The translations under genes were made by a program, and so were the position numbers. Positions 1-6,262 of a DNA stretch of 9,834 nucleotides are shown piece by piece. The stretch's first letter is position 1. Every line of letters starts with the position of its first letter. The DNA is taken from the NCBI GenBank assembly GCA_017626655.1, contig JAGAIH010000078.1, forward strand, positions 1 to 9,834. Direction: 5' to 3'. The stretch comes from Clostridia bacterium (GTDB lineage Bacteria; Bacillota_A; Clostridia; Oscillospirales; CAG-272). The notes beneath the pieces are model-generated. The model was not told where the DNA came from. It worked only from the letters and a program-made list of their open reading frames with translations, and did no database searches.

Positions 1-428
1 ATGCCGCCGCCACCCTCCCCACCCGCGCACCGTTGGGCGAGGACAAGCCCCTCCTCTTTACCTACCCGCCCCGCCGCCCCTCGGCTGTCCGTGAGGATGG
101 CTTTGACCAAGCACAAAGGCTAGCCAAGGCTCTGGCGAGGGCCTGTGACGGTGACTTCGCCGCCTTGATCCGCCGCACCCACCGCAAGGCCAGGGAGCAG
201 AAGACCCTGAATGCCGAGGAGCGGGCGGTCAACGCCACCTTCTCCTATATCCTTGCCGACAAAGCCGCCGGGGCCGTCCGCGACCGCACCGTGGTGATCT
301 GCGACGATCTGTGTACCACGGGGGCGACTCTGAACCGCTGTGCCGCACTTTTGGTGGAGGCGGGGGCCAGGTCGGTGATCCTGTGTACGGTTGCCCGAAC
401 CGACTCCCATAAGGGAGGGAAGGACTGA
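1..428 (+). CDS. ComF-family phosphoribosyltransferase, C-terminal part
   Basis: The reading frame is open from the left edge (first full codon at position 3) to TGA at 426-428, so the N-terminus, which usually carries a zinc-finger-like segment, lies outside the window. Three ComF landmarks occur in order: REDGFDQAQRLAKAL, matching the family's R-x-R-G-F-N-Q segment with Asp where Asn is usual; RRTHRKAREQKTLNAEERAVN, matching the R-T-x(n)-Q-x-x-L-x-x-x-E-R-x-x-N block; and VVICDDLCTTGATL, the PRPP-binding loop of type I phosphoribosyltransferases with its Asp-Asp and Thr-Thr-Gly-Ala-Thr. In transformable bacteria ComF acts in the cytoplasm in DNA uptake; in most Clostridia the exact substrate is unknown, so only the fold is firm. 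It converges on the anti-sigma gene and ends in a terminator shared with it. Confidence 0.85.
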   Translation, partial: AAATLPTRAPLGEDKPLLFTYPPRRPSAVREDGFDQAQRLAKALARACDGDFAALIRRTHRKAREQKTLNAEERAVNATFSYILADKAAGAVRDRTVVICDDLCTTGATLNRCAALLVEAGARSVILCTVARTDSHKGGKD

Positions 429-441
429 ATCCCATACGAAA

Positions 442-481
442 AAGAGATCCCGCAGAGCGTAATGCCCTGCGGGATCTTTTT
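442..481. terminator. Bidirectional intrinsic terminator between convergent genes
   Basis: A perfect 10-bp stem has arms GATCCCGCAG (446-455) and CTGCGGGATC (467-476). It is followed by five T on the plus strand (477-481). On the minus strand it is followed by a T-rich run read from the A-rich stretch ahead of the left arm. It sits 17 nt after the comF stop and about 30 nt after the anti-sigma stop, so it can end both transcripts. Confidence 0.85.
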
Positions 482-507
482 GATGTCGGTGGGTGGATCG
501 GTATGGG

Positions 508-1959
508 TCACCCGCCGATGCGGATGGTCTGAGCGCAGGCAAGGGTGAGTGGCCCGTCGTTCCCCAGAACTGTCAGCCCCTCGATCGAGAAGGCATAGTA
601 GGTAATGGTCACGCTTCCCTCTGCGGGGATGTCGAGAGCGGACACTCGCTCCCATTTCCCGTTGTCGGTCTGGGCATATACCTCCGCGTTGTCGGTGAGG
701 AAGACATTCCCCTCCTCGGTCAGCAGGTAGCCGTTCTGCACGGCGACTGCGGTGACGGTACAGGTGGCCGTATTGGTCTTGAAATATCCCCTGTCGGAGG
801 AGGGATCGCTCAAGAGCAGATCCACGCTCAAGTCGTCGTCCATGAGGCTGTGATCCAGGTACAGGACGCCGTCATATTCATAGCAGATCAGCTCTCCAAC
901 AACTTCCTCCGTCAGATCAAAGACCAGCTCATGGTTCAGGATCAGCATACCCGTGAAGGTGATGCGCCGAACTGCCGTGATGCGGGCGGGATCCGGCACG
1001 CCGTCAGTCAGCCTTTGGCGGTAGCTTTCCAACTCGTCCCCCGTCAGAAGGCGGTTCTCGGTCAGTGTTGCGTTCAAGGTCAGATGCCGTATGGGGAACA
1101 ACGCGGAGGTGCTTTCCTGGATGCGGGAGATCGCTCGGTCATAGCTGAAGCCATACTCGGCGATCTGGGAGATGAAGCGATCCTCCACGGCCCTTTCATG
1201 GAACAGGGGAAAATGGGCGGCGTAATCCAAGGCCATGACCGAGAAGGTCCACTGGCTGATAAGCTCCAGGATCGCTTGATCCTCGGGGGAGACCGAAGCA
1301 TCGGGAAGTGCTTCGGGGGTCAGGACCGACCCTTCTAAATCCATTTCCACACCGTTCTTGCCCCACGTGTGATACCTTACGTTGGAGTTTTGGTTGGAGG
1401 TCACCGTCCAGGACAGCCGCTCGGCATCGTAGACAGGCGTCGTCTCGACGTCCGGTGCCTCCTCGACGGGGGGATAGGTCCCGCCGGGCTCCTGGGGGGC
1501 GTCCACCTCGGGGACCTCCTCCTCGAAGATCGTGTCCTCAAGATCGGGATCCCGATCCGGTCGGAAGTTGGGGAATAGTCCGGTGTGCGCCTCATTCTCC
1601 GCACCGGCCTGCCCGCCCAGGGTGCCGCTGAGGCCATCCCCATAGGACTCGTGCTTGCTCATGCTCCCCACCATCCACATGGACAGAGGGACGACGCAAA
1701 GGAGCAGACAGGCCGCCGCTACCACCGAAATCACCCGCCAGGGGCTCTTCTTCGGGGGCTTATCGGGCTGTCGGGTCAGATCGTACAGCGGGGGGATGAC
1801 GGTGGCGGGTCGGTTGGTCTTGGGGGCAGGCTCGGCCGCCTTGGACGCGGGCGCGGCGGTCCCGTCGCGGAGAGCCAGACCTCTCTCCAGAATATCCTCG
1901 TCAATGCAGGACAGGGCATCCAACAGAAGGTCCTGCTTTTTTTCGTTTGTCTGCTTCAC
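508..1959 (-). CDS. Membrane anti-sigma factor-like protein with large extracytoplasmic domain
   Basis: A 483-residue protein with one clear membrane segment (about residues 75-98, VISVVAAACLLLCVV region). The short cytoplasmic N-terminus carries a helix, LLLDALSCIDEDILERGLAL, of the L-x-x-A-x-x-x-I-D-(D/E) type seen at the start of many Clostridia anti-sigma-like proteins. A proline/acidic linker (about 130-175) leads to a roughly 300-residue outer domain that I do not recognise. The start is GTG at 1959, preceded by AAGGAGGGG, and it overlaps the sigma stop as GTGA, so translation is probably coupled. By position and topology the likely role is to hold the sigma factor at the membrane and release it on an external signal; this is inference, since no ZAS zinc motif (H-x3-C-x2-C) is seen. 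The gene ends at the shared bidirectional terminator. Confidence 0.7.
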   Translation of the reverse strand: MKQTNEKKQDLLLDALSCIDEDILERGLALRDGTAAPASKAAEPAPKTNRPATVIPPLYDLTRQPDKPPKKSPWRVISVVAAACLLLCVVPLSMWMVGSMSKHESYGDGLSGTLGGQAGAENEAHTGLFPNFRPDRDPDLEDTIFEEEVPEVDAPQEPGGTYPPVEEAPDVETTPVYDAERLSWTVTSNQNSNVRYHTWGKNGVEMDLEGSVLTPEALPDASVSPEDQAILELISQWTFSVMALDYAAHFPLFHERAVEDRFISQIAEYGFSYDRAISRIQESTSALFPIRHLTLNATLTENRLLTGDELESYRQRLTDGVPDPARITAVRRITFTGMLILNHELVFDLTEEVVGELICYEYDGVLYLDHSLMDDDLSVDLLLSDPSSDRGYFKTNTATCTVTAVAVQNGYLLTEEGNVFLTDNAEVYAQTDNGKWERVSALDIPAEGSVTITYYAFSIEGLTVLGNDGPLTLACAQTIRIGG

Positions 1960-2540
1960 AGTGCGATCCCCTCCTTTTCCAGCTTTTCTCGCAGCCCCTC
2001 GCGGAGCCGCAGAAGGGCCTTTTTGACCCCGGATTCACTCATGCCGCACTTCTCGGCGATCTCCGCGATGGGATCCGAGCAGAAGTAGCGGCTGACGAAC
2101 AGGCACATATCCCGCTCGCTGAGGGTCCGCAGGTAGTCGTTGATGACCTTGCCTACCAGCGCCGACTCGTACTCCACCTCGGGGGAGTCCCCGCACAGGG
2201 TCTCGGCCAGCTCCGAGAGGGAGAGGGTGCATTCGGTGGGCACCCGCTTCTGCCGCCGCTCCTTGCGGTAGCGGTCAATGGCGATGGAGCGGGTGATCTT
2301 GGTGAGGAAGGCCTTGAGGCAGTTGGGCCTCTGGGGCGGGATGGAGTTCCAGGTCTTGAGGTAGGTGTCGTTGAGACATTCCTCGCAGTCCTGCTCGTCC
2401 TTGACGATATTCCACGCCACGGTATGGAGGTAGCCGCGGTACTTGCGGTCGGTCTCGGCGATGGCGGCCTCGTCCCGATTCCAGTAGAGGTCGATGATAG
2501 CCTCGTCGGAGGGGAGGGCGGCGGTGGTTGGTTGTTTCAC
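1956..2540 (-). CDS. ECF-type sigma-70 family RNA polymerase sigma factor
   Basis: A 194-residue protein from the chosen GTG start at 2540, which has AAGGAGG nine bases upstream (2550-2556). The frame stays open to an ATG at 2663, but that start lacks a ribosome-binding site and would add 41 low-quality residues over the leader palindromes. Region 2 spans about residues 14-98, with the core DCEECLNDTYLKTWNSIPP and the basic DRYRKERRQKR that follows. Region 4 spans about 130-188, with a helix-turn-helix in DPIAEIAEKCGMSESGVKKALLRLR. Length and two-domain layout fit an ECF sigma factor that recruits RNA polymerase to a small regulon. The next gene, overlapping by four bases, encodes its probable membrane anti-sigma partner. 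I could not identify a convincing autoregulated promoter upstream. Confidence 0.88.
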   Translation of the reverse strand: MKQPTTAALPSDEAIIDLYWNRDEAAIAETDRKYRGYLHTVAWNIVKDEQDCEECLNDTYLKTWNSIPPQRPNCLKAFLTKITRSIAIDRYRKERRQKRVPTECTLSLSELAETLCGDSPEVEYESALVGKVINDYLRTLSERDMCLFVSRYFCSDPIAEIAEKCGMSESGVKKALLRLREGLREKLEKEGIAL

Positions 2541-2566
2541 GGTTGGGTGCCTCCTTGGGGGAGATG

Positions 2567-2587
2567 GAAGGGGTTGGCTACCCCTTC
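2567..2587 (-). other. Stem-loop in the sigma-factor leader
   Basis: A perfect 8-bp inverted repeat with arms GAAGGGGT and ACCCCTTC and a 5-base loop lies ten bases upstream of the sigma ribosome-binding site. It has no T tract, so it is not a terminator. It may shape the leader RNA; no function can be assigned. Confidence 0.5.
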
Positions 2588-2631
2588 GTAAGCTATAGAC
2601 GATATTTTCATCGGAAGGGCTACCGAAAATG

Positions 2632-2654
2632 CGGAAACTTCCGAAAATTTTCGG
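2632..2654. repeat. Overlapping short palindromes upstream of the sigma gene
   Basis: CGGAA-AC-TTCCG (2632-2643) overlaps a perfect 14-bp palindrome CCGAAAATTTTCGG (2641-2654). Related CCGAAAAT and TCGGAAGG words occur just downstream at about 2611-2630. The cluster lies between the acetyltransferase terminator and the sigma gene, where the sigma promoter is expected, so it could be an operator or an untranslated-leader structure. I found no matching -35/-10 pair that I would defend. Confidence 0.5.
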
Positions 2655-2663
2655 TCGGATCAC

Positions 2664-2694
2664 AAAAGGGGAGATGCGGCGGCCTCTCCCCTTT
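2664..2694 (-). terminator. Intrinsic terminator after the GNAT gene
   Basis: On the minus strand the 10-bp stem AAAGGGGAGA (2694-2685) pairs with TCTCCCCTTT (2674-2665) around a 10-base GC-rich loop. The T run (2667-2664) is short but overlaps the stem foot. It starts four bases after the acetyltransferase stop codon and separates that operon from the sigma/anti-sigma pair. Confidence 0.75.
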
Positions 2695-2698
2695 GATT

Positions 2699-3268
2699 TC
2701 AGATCCTTTCGGCCTCCATCCCCTTAGGGAAGGTGGCCTTCAATAATGCGTCGTACCCCTCGAAGGTCACGCATCCCGCGTCATCGGGGAAGGCCAGCAG
2801 TTCCATGTCATTCCCGTAGATGAACGCCCGCACACCGGTCTCCGCCATGCCTGCCGAGAGGTAGAAGGCCTTGCGGCGCACCCTCTGCTCGGCGTTGGCG
2901 CAGGGATCGCGGGGGATGCAGAGCGGGGGCGGGGTCTCGATCTCCAGAAAGAAGTGACCGCCGCCGCTTTCGCGGACGTGATCCCGAATGAGGGGAAGGA
3001 CGGCGTGGCCCAGCCCCTGTCCCCGCAGGTCGGGAGAGATGGCGAAGTAGTCCAGCATGGTGAGGCTACCGTGAGTCACGGTGATGACCATGCCCGCCAC
3101 GGGGCAGTCGGGGGCGGAGATGACCAGCACCTCGTAGGCGGAGGCGCGGTCGTCCGAGAGCATATAGTCAAGCTCCTTGCGCTCCGAGGCGGGGAAGGAG
3201 GACTTATAGAGAACTTCATAGGCGGGACGGTCTGCATCCCGCAGGGGGAAAAGTCGAATATCCGTCAT
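2699..3268 (-). CDS. GNAT-family N-acetyltransferase
   Basis: A 189-residue protein. The start at 3268 is chosen because ATGA there overlaps the stop of the upstream phosphatase gene, and TTAGGAG lies about 10 bases before it; an upstream ATG at 3298 would add ten residues inside the phosphatase frame. The acetyl-CoA binding motif is clear: LRGQGLGHAVLPLI at about 81-94, with the Arg/Gln-x-x-Gly-x-Gly pattern. It is preceded by the strand LDYFAISPD and followed by LEIETPP and the RRKAFYLSAGM segment typical of GNAT motif B. FPASERK near residue 25 is common in a subgroup of Firmicute GNAT proteins. It transfers an acetyl group from acetyl-CoA to an unknown amine in the cytoplasm. It is the last gene of its operon; a terminator follows at once. 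Confidence 0.88.
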   Translation of the reverse strand: MTDIRLFPLRDADRPAYEVLYKSSFPASERKELDYMLSDDRASAYEVLVISAPDCPVAGMVITVTHGSLTMLDYFAISPDLRGQGLGHAVLPLIRDHVRESGGGHFFLEIETPPPLCIPRDPCANAEQRVRRKAFYLSAGMAETGVRAFIYGNDMELLAFPDDAGCVTFEGYDALLKATFPKGMEAERI

Positions 3269-4191
3269 GCTTTCTTGACTCCTAATTTTGCGAACCACTT
3301 AAACGTCAGCGGCCACACGGCTCCCGCGAAGAGGACGGTGAGGAAGTAGCGGATGGCGTAGGCGATGTAGTTGCCCTTGAAGATGAGATTGAACAGAGGC
3401 TTGGAGCCCTCCATGACCAGCAGCAGCAGCCCGAAGCCCACCGCCAGCTTGATGATCTGGGCCCACCACTTGGCGGTCTTGGTGTCAAACTTGATGAAGC
3501 GGGTATCCACCTCGTAGATGACCCACATACCCAGGGTACAGCCCAGGAACTTGTAGGCGTTCTTGACGGCGCTGGTATAGTTGGCCGCGTCGATGTCGGA
3601 GGGGAATTTGTAGAGGGTCACGAAGAGCAGGAAGGCCACGGCGAAGACCGACAGCACGCCCATGAGGGGGTACATGAGCTTTCTTTGGTAGCCGAACTCA
3701 CAGAACAGGGGCCACAGGATGAAGATGAGGGTCAGGGCGATGACAATGGACACGCCCACGTCCCAGGGGGTGTGGACACCCAGGTACATACGGGTAAAGG
3801 GGATGAGCAGGCACATGACGATACCCACGATCTTCACCCACTTTTCCTTGCGGCAGACGGCCAGGGCGCCGTAGCAGCCCACGGCGGTCTGGGTGTGGCC
3901 GCTGGGGAAGGAGTAGCCCGAGGCGGCCTCGCGGGTGGCCTCCACGATGGTGAAGTTGGGATCCTGCACCCAGGGGCGGGGAATTTGGCAGGCGATCTTC
4001 AGAAACTGGTTGATGTAGACCCCGAAGAAGCCGGTCAGCAGGATGAAGTAGCCCTGCTTCTTGTCGATGCACCAGAACATGAGCAGGCCCGCCACGATGA
4101 AGAGCAGCTCGTTTCCGAACTCGGTGAAGATCAGCATGAGGGTGTCCAGGATGGGGTTGCGGATGGATTCGAGCCAGTACAGTACTTCCAT
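3265..4191 (-). CDS. PAP2-family membrane phosphatase
   Basis: A 308-residue integral membrane protein with all three PAP2/acid phosphatase signatures in order: K65-x6-R72-P73 (KIACQIPRP), P96-S97-G98-H99 (FPSGHTQTA), and R134-x5-H140-x3-D144 (TRMYLGVHTPWD). H99 and H140 are the expected catalytic pair and D144 the charge-relay residue. About eight to nine hydrophobic helices are visible. The four after residue 170 make the protein longer than the usual ~200-residue PAP2 enzyme. The family removes phosphate from lipid phosphates or pyrophosphates such as phosphatidate or undecaprenyl pyrophosphate at the membrane; which one cannot be told here. The start at 4191 has AGGAG six bases upstream. 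The stop overlaps the GNAT start (ATGA), so the two are probably translationally coupled. Confidence 0.92.
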   Translation of the reverse strand: MEVLYWLESIRNPILDTLMLIFTEFGNELLFIVAGLLMFWCIDKKQGYFILLTGFFGVYINQFLKIACQIPRPWVQDPNFTIVEATREAASGYSFPSGHTQTAVGCYGALAVCRKEKWVKIVGIVMCLLIPFTRMYLGVHTPWDVGVSIVIALTLIFILWPLFCEFGYQRKLMYPLMGVLSVFAVAFLLFVTLYKFPSDIDAANYTSAVKNAYKFLGCTLGMWVIYEVDTRFIKFDTKTAKWWAQIIKLAVGFGLLLLVMEGSKPLFNLIFKGNYIAYAIRYFLTVLFAGAVWPLTFKWFAKLGVKKA

Positions 4192-4231
4192 TTGATTCTC
4201 CTGTTTATGCCATAATAGCGGTTACGGCGGT

Positions 4232-4669
4232 TTACTTATATGCGTCGGGACGGTTATCCTCGACGAAGCGCCACTTCATACGGCGGGCGACGACGAAATC
4301 CGCCTCCTGCATGACGGCCATGTCGGTGGAGCAGCCCGTGGTCCAGATCACGAAGCCTTGGTCGTCGAAGTCCACCAGGATCCCATAGATATCGGTCCCG
4401 ATATTGCTTCGGCTACAGCTGCCGAGCTGCCAGTCGTCCAGGGCCTCAAAGACCAGCTCCACCACGCTGTCCCAGATGGATGTGACCAGCACCGTGATCT
4501 TCAGCTCGGTTCCGTCGGGCTCGTACATATGCCCGCCCTCGGGGAGCTTGGTGATGCCGTTGAATCGGTAGCGAATGTCGGTGATCTCGCCGTCGTGAAG
4601 AGAGTTGACGGCGTCTATGAAGCTCTTGGCGTCCTCGGGGGTGAGGATGGGGGTGTAGTCGGGGGACAT
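4232..4669 (-). CDS. Hypothetical protein, 145 residues
   Basis: I do not recognise this protein. It is a small soluble acidic protein with no signal peptide or membrane segment. It opens with a helix containing PEDAKSFIDAVNSLHDGEI, followed by alternating strands (TELKITVLVTSIWDSVVELVF, TDIYGILVDFDDQGFVIWTT) and a C-terminal stretch rich in charged and aromatic residues. The LHDGEI...I-x-Y opening recalls small immunity-type or DUF proteins of Firmicutes, but that is only a resemblance. The ATG at 4669 has AAAGGAGG seven bases upstream and the stop is TAA. It lies 40 bp ahead of the PAP2 gene on the same strand, so the two are probably co-transcribed. The repeat element at 4702-4973 ends only about 30 bp upstream of its start, so its promoter would have to lie in the element or it depends on read-through. 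Confidence 0.75.
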   Translation of the reverse strand: MSPDYTPILTPEDAKSFIDAVNSLHDGEITDIRYRFNGITKLPEGGHMYEPDGTELKITVLVTSIWDSVVELVFEALDDWQLGSCSRSNIGTDIYGILVDFDDQGFVIWTTGCSTDMAVMQEADFVVARRMKWRFVEDNRPDAYK

Positions 4670-4762
4670 GAAGGAGCCTCCTTTGCTTGGCTTTTTTGTT
4701 TGGCGATCGCATAGTTGCGAATAATTGGGGGGTGTCGGGCTGTTTTGATCGACACAAGCACC

Positions 4763-4791
4763 TGTAGGGAGCGACGCCCCCGTCGCTCCGC
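4763..4791 (+). repeat. REP-like hairpin unit, copy 1 (GTAG at the 5' foot)
   Basis: TGTAG is followed by the stem GGAGCGACG (4768-4776), loop CCCC, and return arm CGTCGCTCC (4781-4789). The stem is a perfect 9 bp and the GTAG sits directly at its foot, as in bacterial REP sequences processed by RAYT (TnpA-REP) transposases. No such transposase gene is in the window. Confidence 0.7.
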
Positions 4792-4871
4792 CACATAGAA
4801 CATACCGATATGTTTCGGGTGTAAAGGCGGATCATATATATCTGACAATAGATATGGGCAATTTTCAGGTT

Positions 4872-4900
4872 GCGGAGCGACGAGGGCGTCGCTCCCTACA
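4872..4900 (-). repeat. REP-like hairpin unit, copy 2, inverted
   Basis: This is the reverse complement of copy 1 with 28 of 29 bases identical; the one change is in the loop (CCCT against CCCC). On the minus strand GTAG again precedes the same 9-bp stem. The two units therefore face each other with their GTAG feet outward, about 80 bp apart, the arrangement of a REP doublet. Confidence 0.7.
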
Positions 4901-4979
4901 ATGGGTCATTAGCAACCGAGCCATCGTGCCAAACAGCCCGACAAACCCCCATTTGAAGCATTTCGCGATCGCCGGTTTT

Positions 4980-6230
4980 TTATTCCAACTCCGCCTCGGC
5001 CACGCGGACCACCAGGTCGGTGCCGTAGGGGAAGTGGGTGAAGTCTACCTTCAGGCTATCGCCCTCCTGGGTGAAGGCCAGCTCCCGACCGCCTCCTGCG
5101 GCATCGGTCCAGCGGATGCTCTTGACTTTACCGGGAACGCCTGTGAAGCGCCAGCCGTCGGTGTCACCGGAGCCACGGTCCACCACCACGTTGCCGTCTC
5201 CCACGACACGGAGACCGTGGACAAAGAAGTAGAGCTTACTGCCGTCGCGGAGGGCGAAGTCCTTGCCGGGACCCGTCACGCCGCAGGGCTTGGCGGTGTA
5301 GATGACGTTGCCCGTGGCGCGGACCCAGTCACCGATCCCCCGCAGAAGGGCCTCCTGCATGAGGGGAATGGCACCCTCCCCCGTGGGGCCGATGTTGAGG
5401 AGGTAGTTGGCCCCCACGCGGCGGCAGGCGCAGAGGGTCTCGATGAGCTCGGCCAGGGACTTGTAGTTGCAGTCGTTTGCGCCAAAGCCCCAGTGGTTGT
5501 TCATGGTGTGACACATCTCGGCGGCCACGTACTTGCGGTGGCCCTCCCGATCCATGGGGGTGGGACGGCCCTGCTCGAAGGTGACGCTGTCCAGCTGGAG
5601 GTTGCCTACCTCGCCGCGGTGGGACAGGCCCGTGTTGTTGACGATGATGGCGTCGGGCTGGTGCTTGCGGATGACCGCGTAGAGGGCGTCCTCCTCCCAG
5701 TCGGCTTCGGGCTTGGACCAGTTGCCGTCGAACCACAGCCCGCCGATCTTGCCGTAGTTGGAGCAGAGGATCTCCACCGAATCCCGCAGGTATTGGAGAT
5801 ACTTGGGGAAGTTTCCGTTGAAATCGGGGTTGTACCAATCCAGGGTGGTGTGGTAGAACATGGGCATGACGTCCTGCTCGTTGCAGGCGTCCACGAACTC
5901 GCGGATGAGATCCCGCCCGCAGGGGGAGTGGGGGGCGTCGAAGGTGTTCAGACCACAGGTGTCGTAGAGGGAGAAGCCCTCGTGGTGGCGGGTGGTCAGG
6001 GTGATGTATTTCGCTCCTGCGGCCTTGGCTACGGACACGATATGGCGGGCGTCGAACTCGGACGCGGTGAAGGTGCTTTGGAGCTTTTGGTACTCGGACA
6101 TGGGGATGCCGTGGATATGCTGTACCCACTCGCCCTTGCCCATCTGGGAGTACAGACCCCAGTGGATGAACATGCCGAAGCCTTTGTTTTCAAAATCGGC
6201 GACTCGCTTCTCGGGGATCGGAACTGACAT
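4980..6230 (-). CDS. Alpha-L-fucosidase, glycoside hydrolase family 29
   Basis: A 416-residue protein without a signal peptide, so probably cytoplasmic. GH29 landmarks occur in order: FGMFIHWGLYS (19-28), the TTRHHEGFSLYD substrate-binding stretch with His82-His83 (79-90), GGLWFDGNW (163-171) with Asp168 as the expected catalytic nucleophile, AAEMCHTMNNHWGFG (236-250) matching the family's E-x-C-x-T-x-x-x-x-W-G-Y block, and YLLNIGPTGEG (276-286). A short beta-rich C-terminal domain (about 310-416) follows the barrel. The enzyme removes terminal alpha-L-fucose from glycans with retention of configuration. The acid/base residue varies in the family and I do not assign it. The start at 6230 has AGGAGG six bases upstream. 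It lies 32 bp behind the GH20 gene, with no terminator between, and the TAA stop almost touches the repeat element. Confidence 0.93.
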   Translation of the reverse strand: MSVPIPEKRVADFENKGFGMFIHWGLYSQMGKGEWVQHIHGIPMSEYQKLQSTFTASEFDARHIVSVAKAAGAKYITLTTRHHEGFSLYDTCGLNTFDAPHSPCGRDLIREFVDACNEQDVMPMFYHTTLDWYNPDFNGNFPKYLQYLRDSVEILCSNYGKIGGLWFDGNWSKPEADWEEDALYAVIRKHQPDAIIVNNTGLSHRGEVGNLQLDSVTFEQGRPTPMDREGHRKYVAAEMCHTMNNHWGFGANDCNYKSLAELIETLCACRRVGANYLLNIGPTGEGAIPLMQEALLRGIGDWVRATGNVIYTAKPCGVTGPGKDFALRDGSKLYFFVHGLRVVGDGNVVVDRGSGDTDGWRFTGVPGKVKSIRWTDAAGGGRELAFTQEGDSLKVDFTHFPYGTDLVVRVAEAELE

Positions 6231-6262
6231 GACAGACCTCCTGTTCTATGTGGTTTGGTGTG

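Larger units (their letters stand above)
4702..4973. repeat. Composite nested inverted-repeat element filling an intergenic gap
   Basis: Three blocks recur in inverted orientation on the two sides of a centre near 4835. The outermost is GGCGATCGC (4702-4710), mirrored at 4965-4973. The middle is TGTCGGGCTGTTT (4733-4745), mirrored at 4931-4943 and preceded on both sides by an AT-rich word and a G run. The innermost is a 29-bp hairpin unit (4763-4791), mirrored at 4872-4900. The distance between outer and middle blocks is nearly equal on both sides (22 and 23 bases); between middle and inner blocks it is 17 and 30. The roughly 80-bp centre holds two small hairpins (around 4798-4816 and 4836-4855) and no gene. 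The layout suggests a non-coding palindromic mobile element (MITE- or BIME-like) or a long structured RNA. Confidence 0.65.

Noticed and set aside
493..1338. Plus-strand open frame of 281 codons opposite the anti-sigma gene
   Set aside because: It begins just after the bidirectional terminator and lies wholly antisense to the anti-sigma gene, with no ribosome-binding site.
4763..4900. CRISPR repeats or an intrinsic terminator pair
   Set aside because: Only two copies exist, in inverted and not direct orientation, with no T tracts after the stems.
4702..4973. GCGATCGC as a cyanobacterial HIP1 site
   Set aside because: The octamer equals HIP1, but only two copies occur, as mirrored ends of the repeat element, and the gene content is that of a Firmicute.
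4854..6227. Plus-strand open frame of 457 codons opposite the fucosidase gene
   Set aside because: It runs antisense to a clear GH29 gene, is rich in Gly, Val, Ala and His as antisense frames of GC-rich genes are, has no ribosome-binding site, and its first residues come from the REP-like unit.
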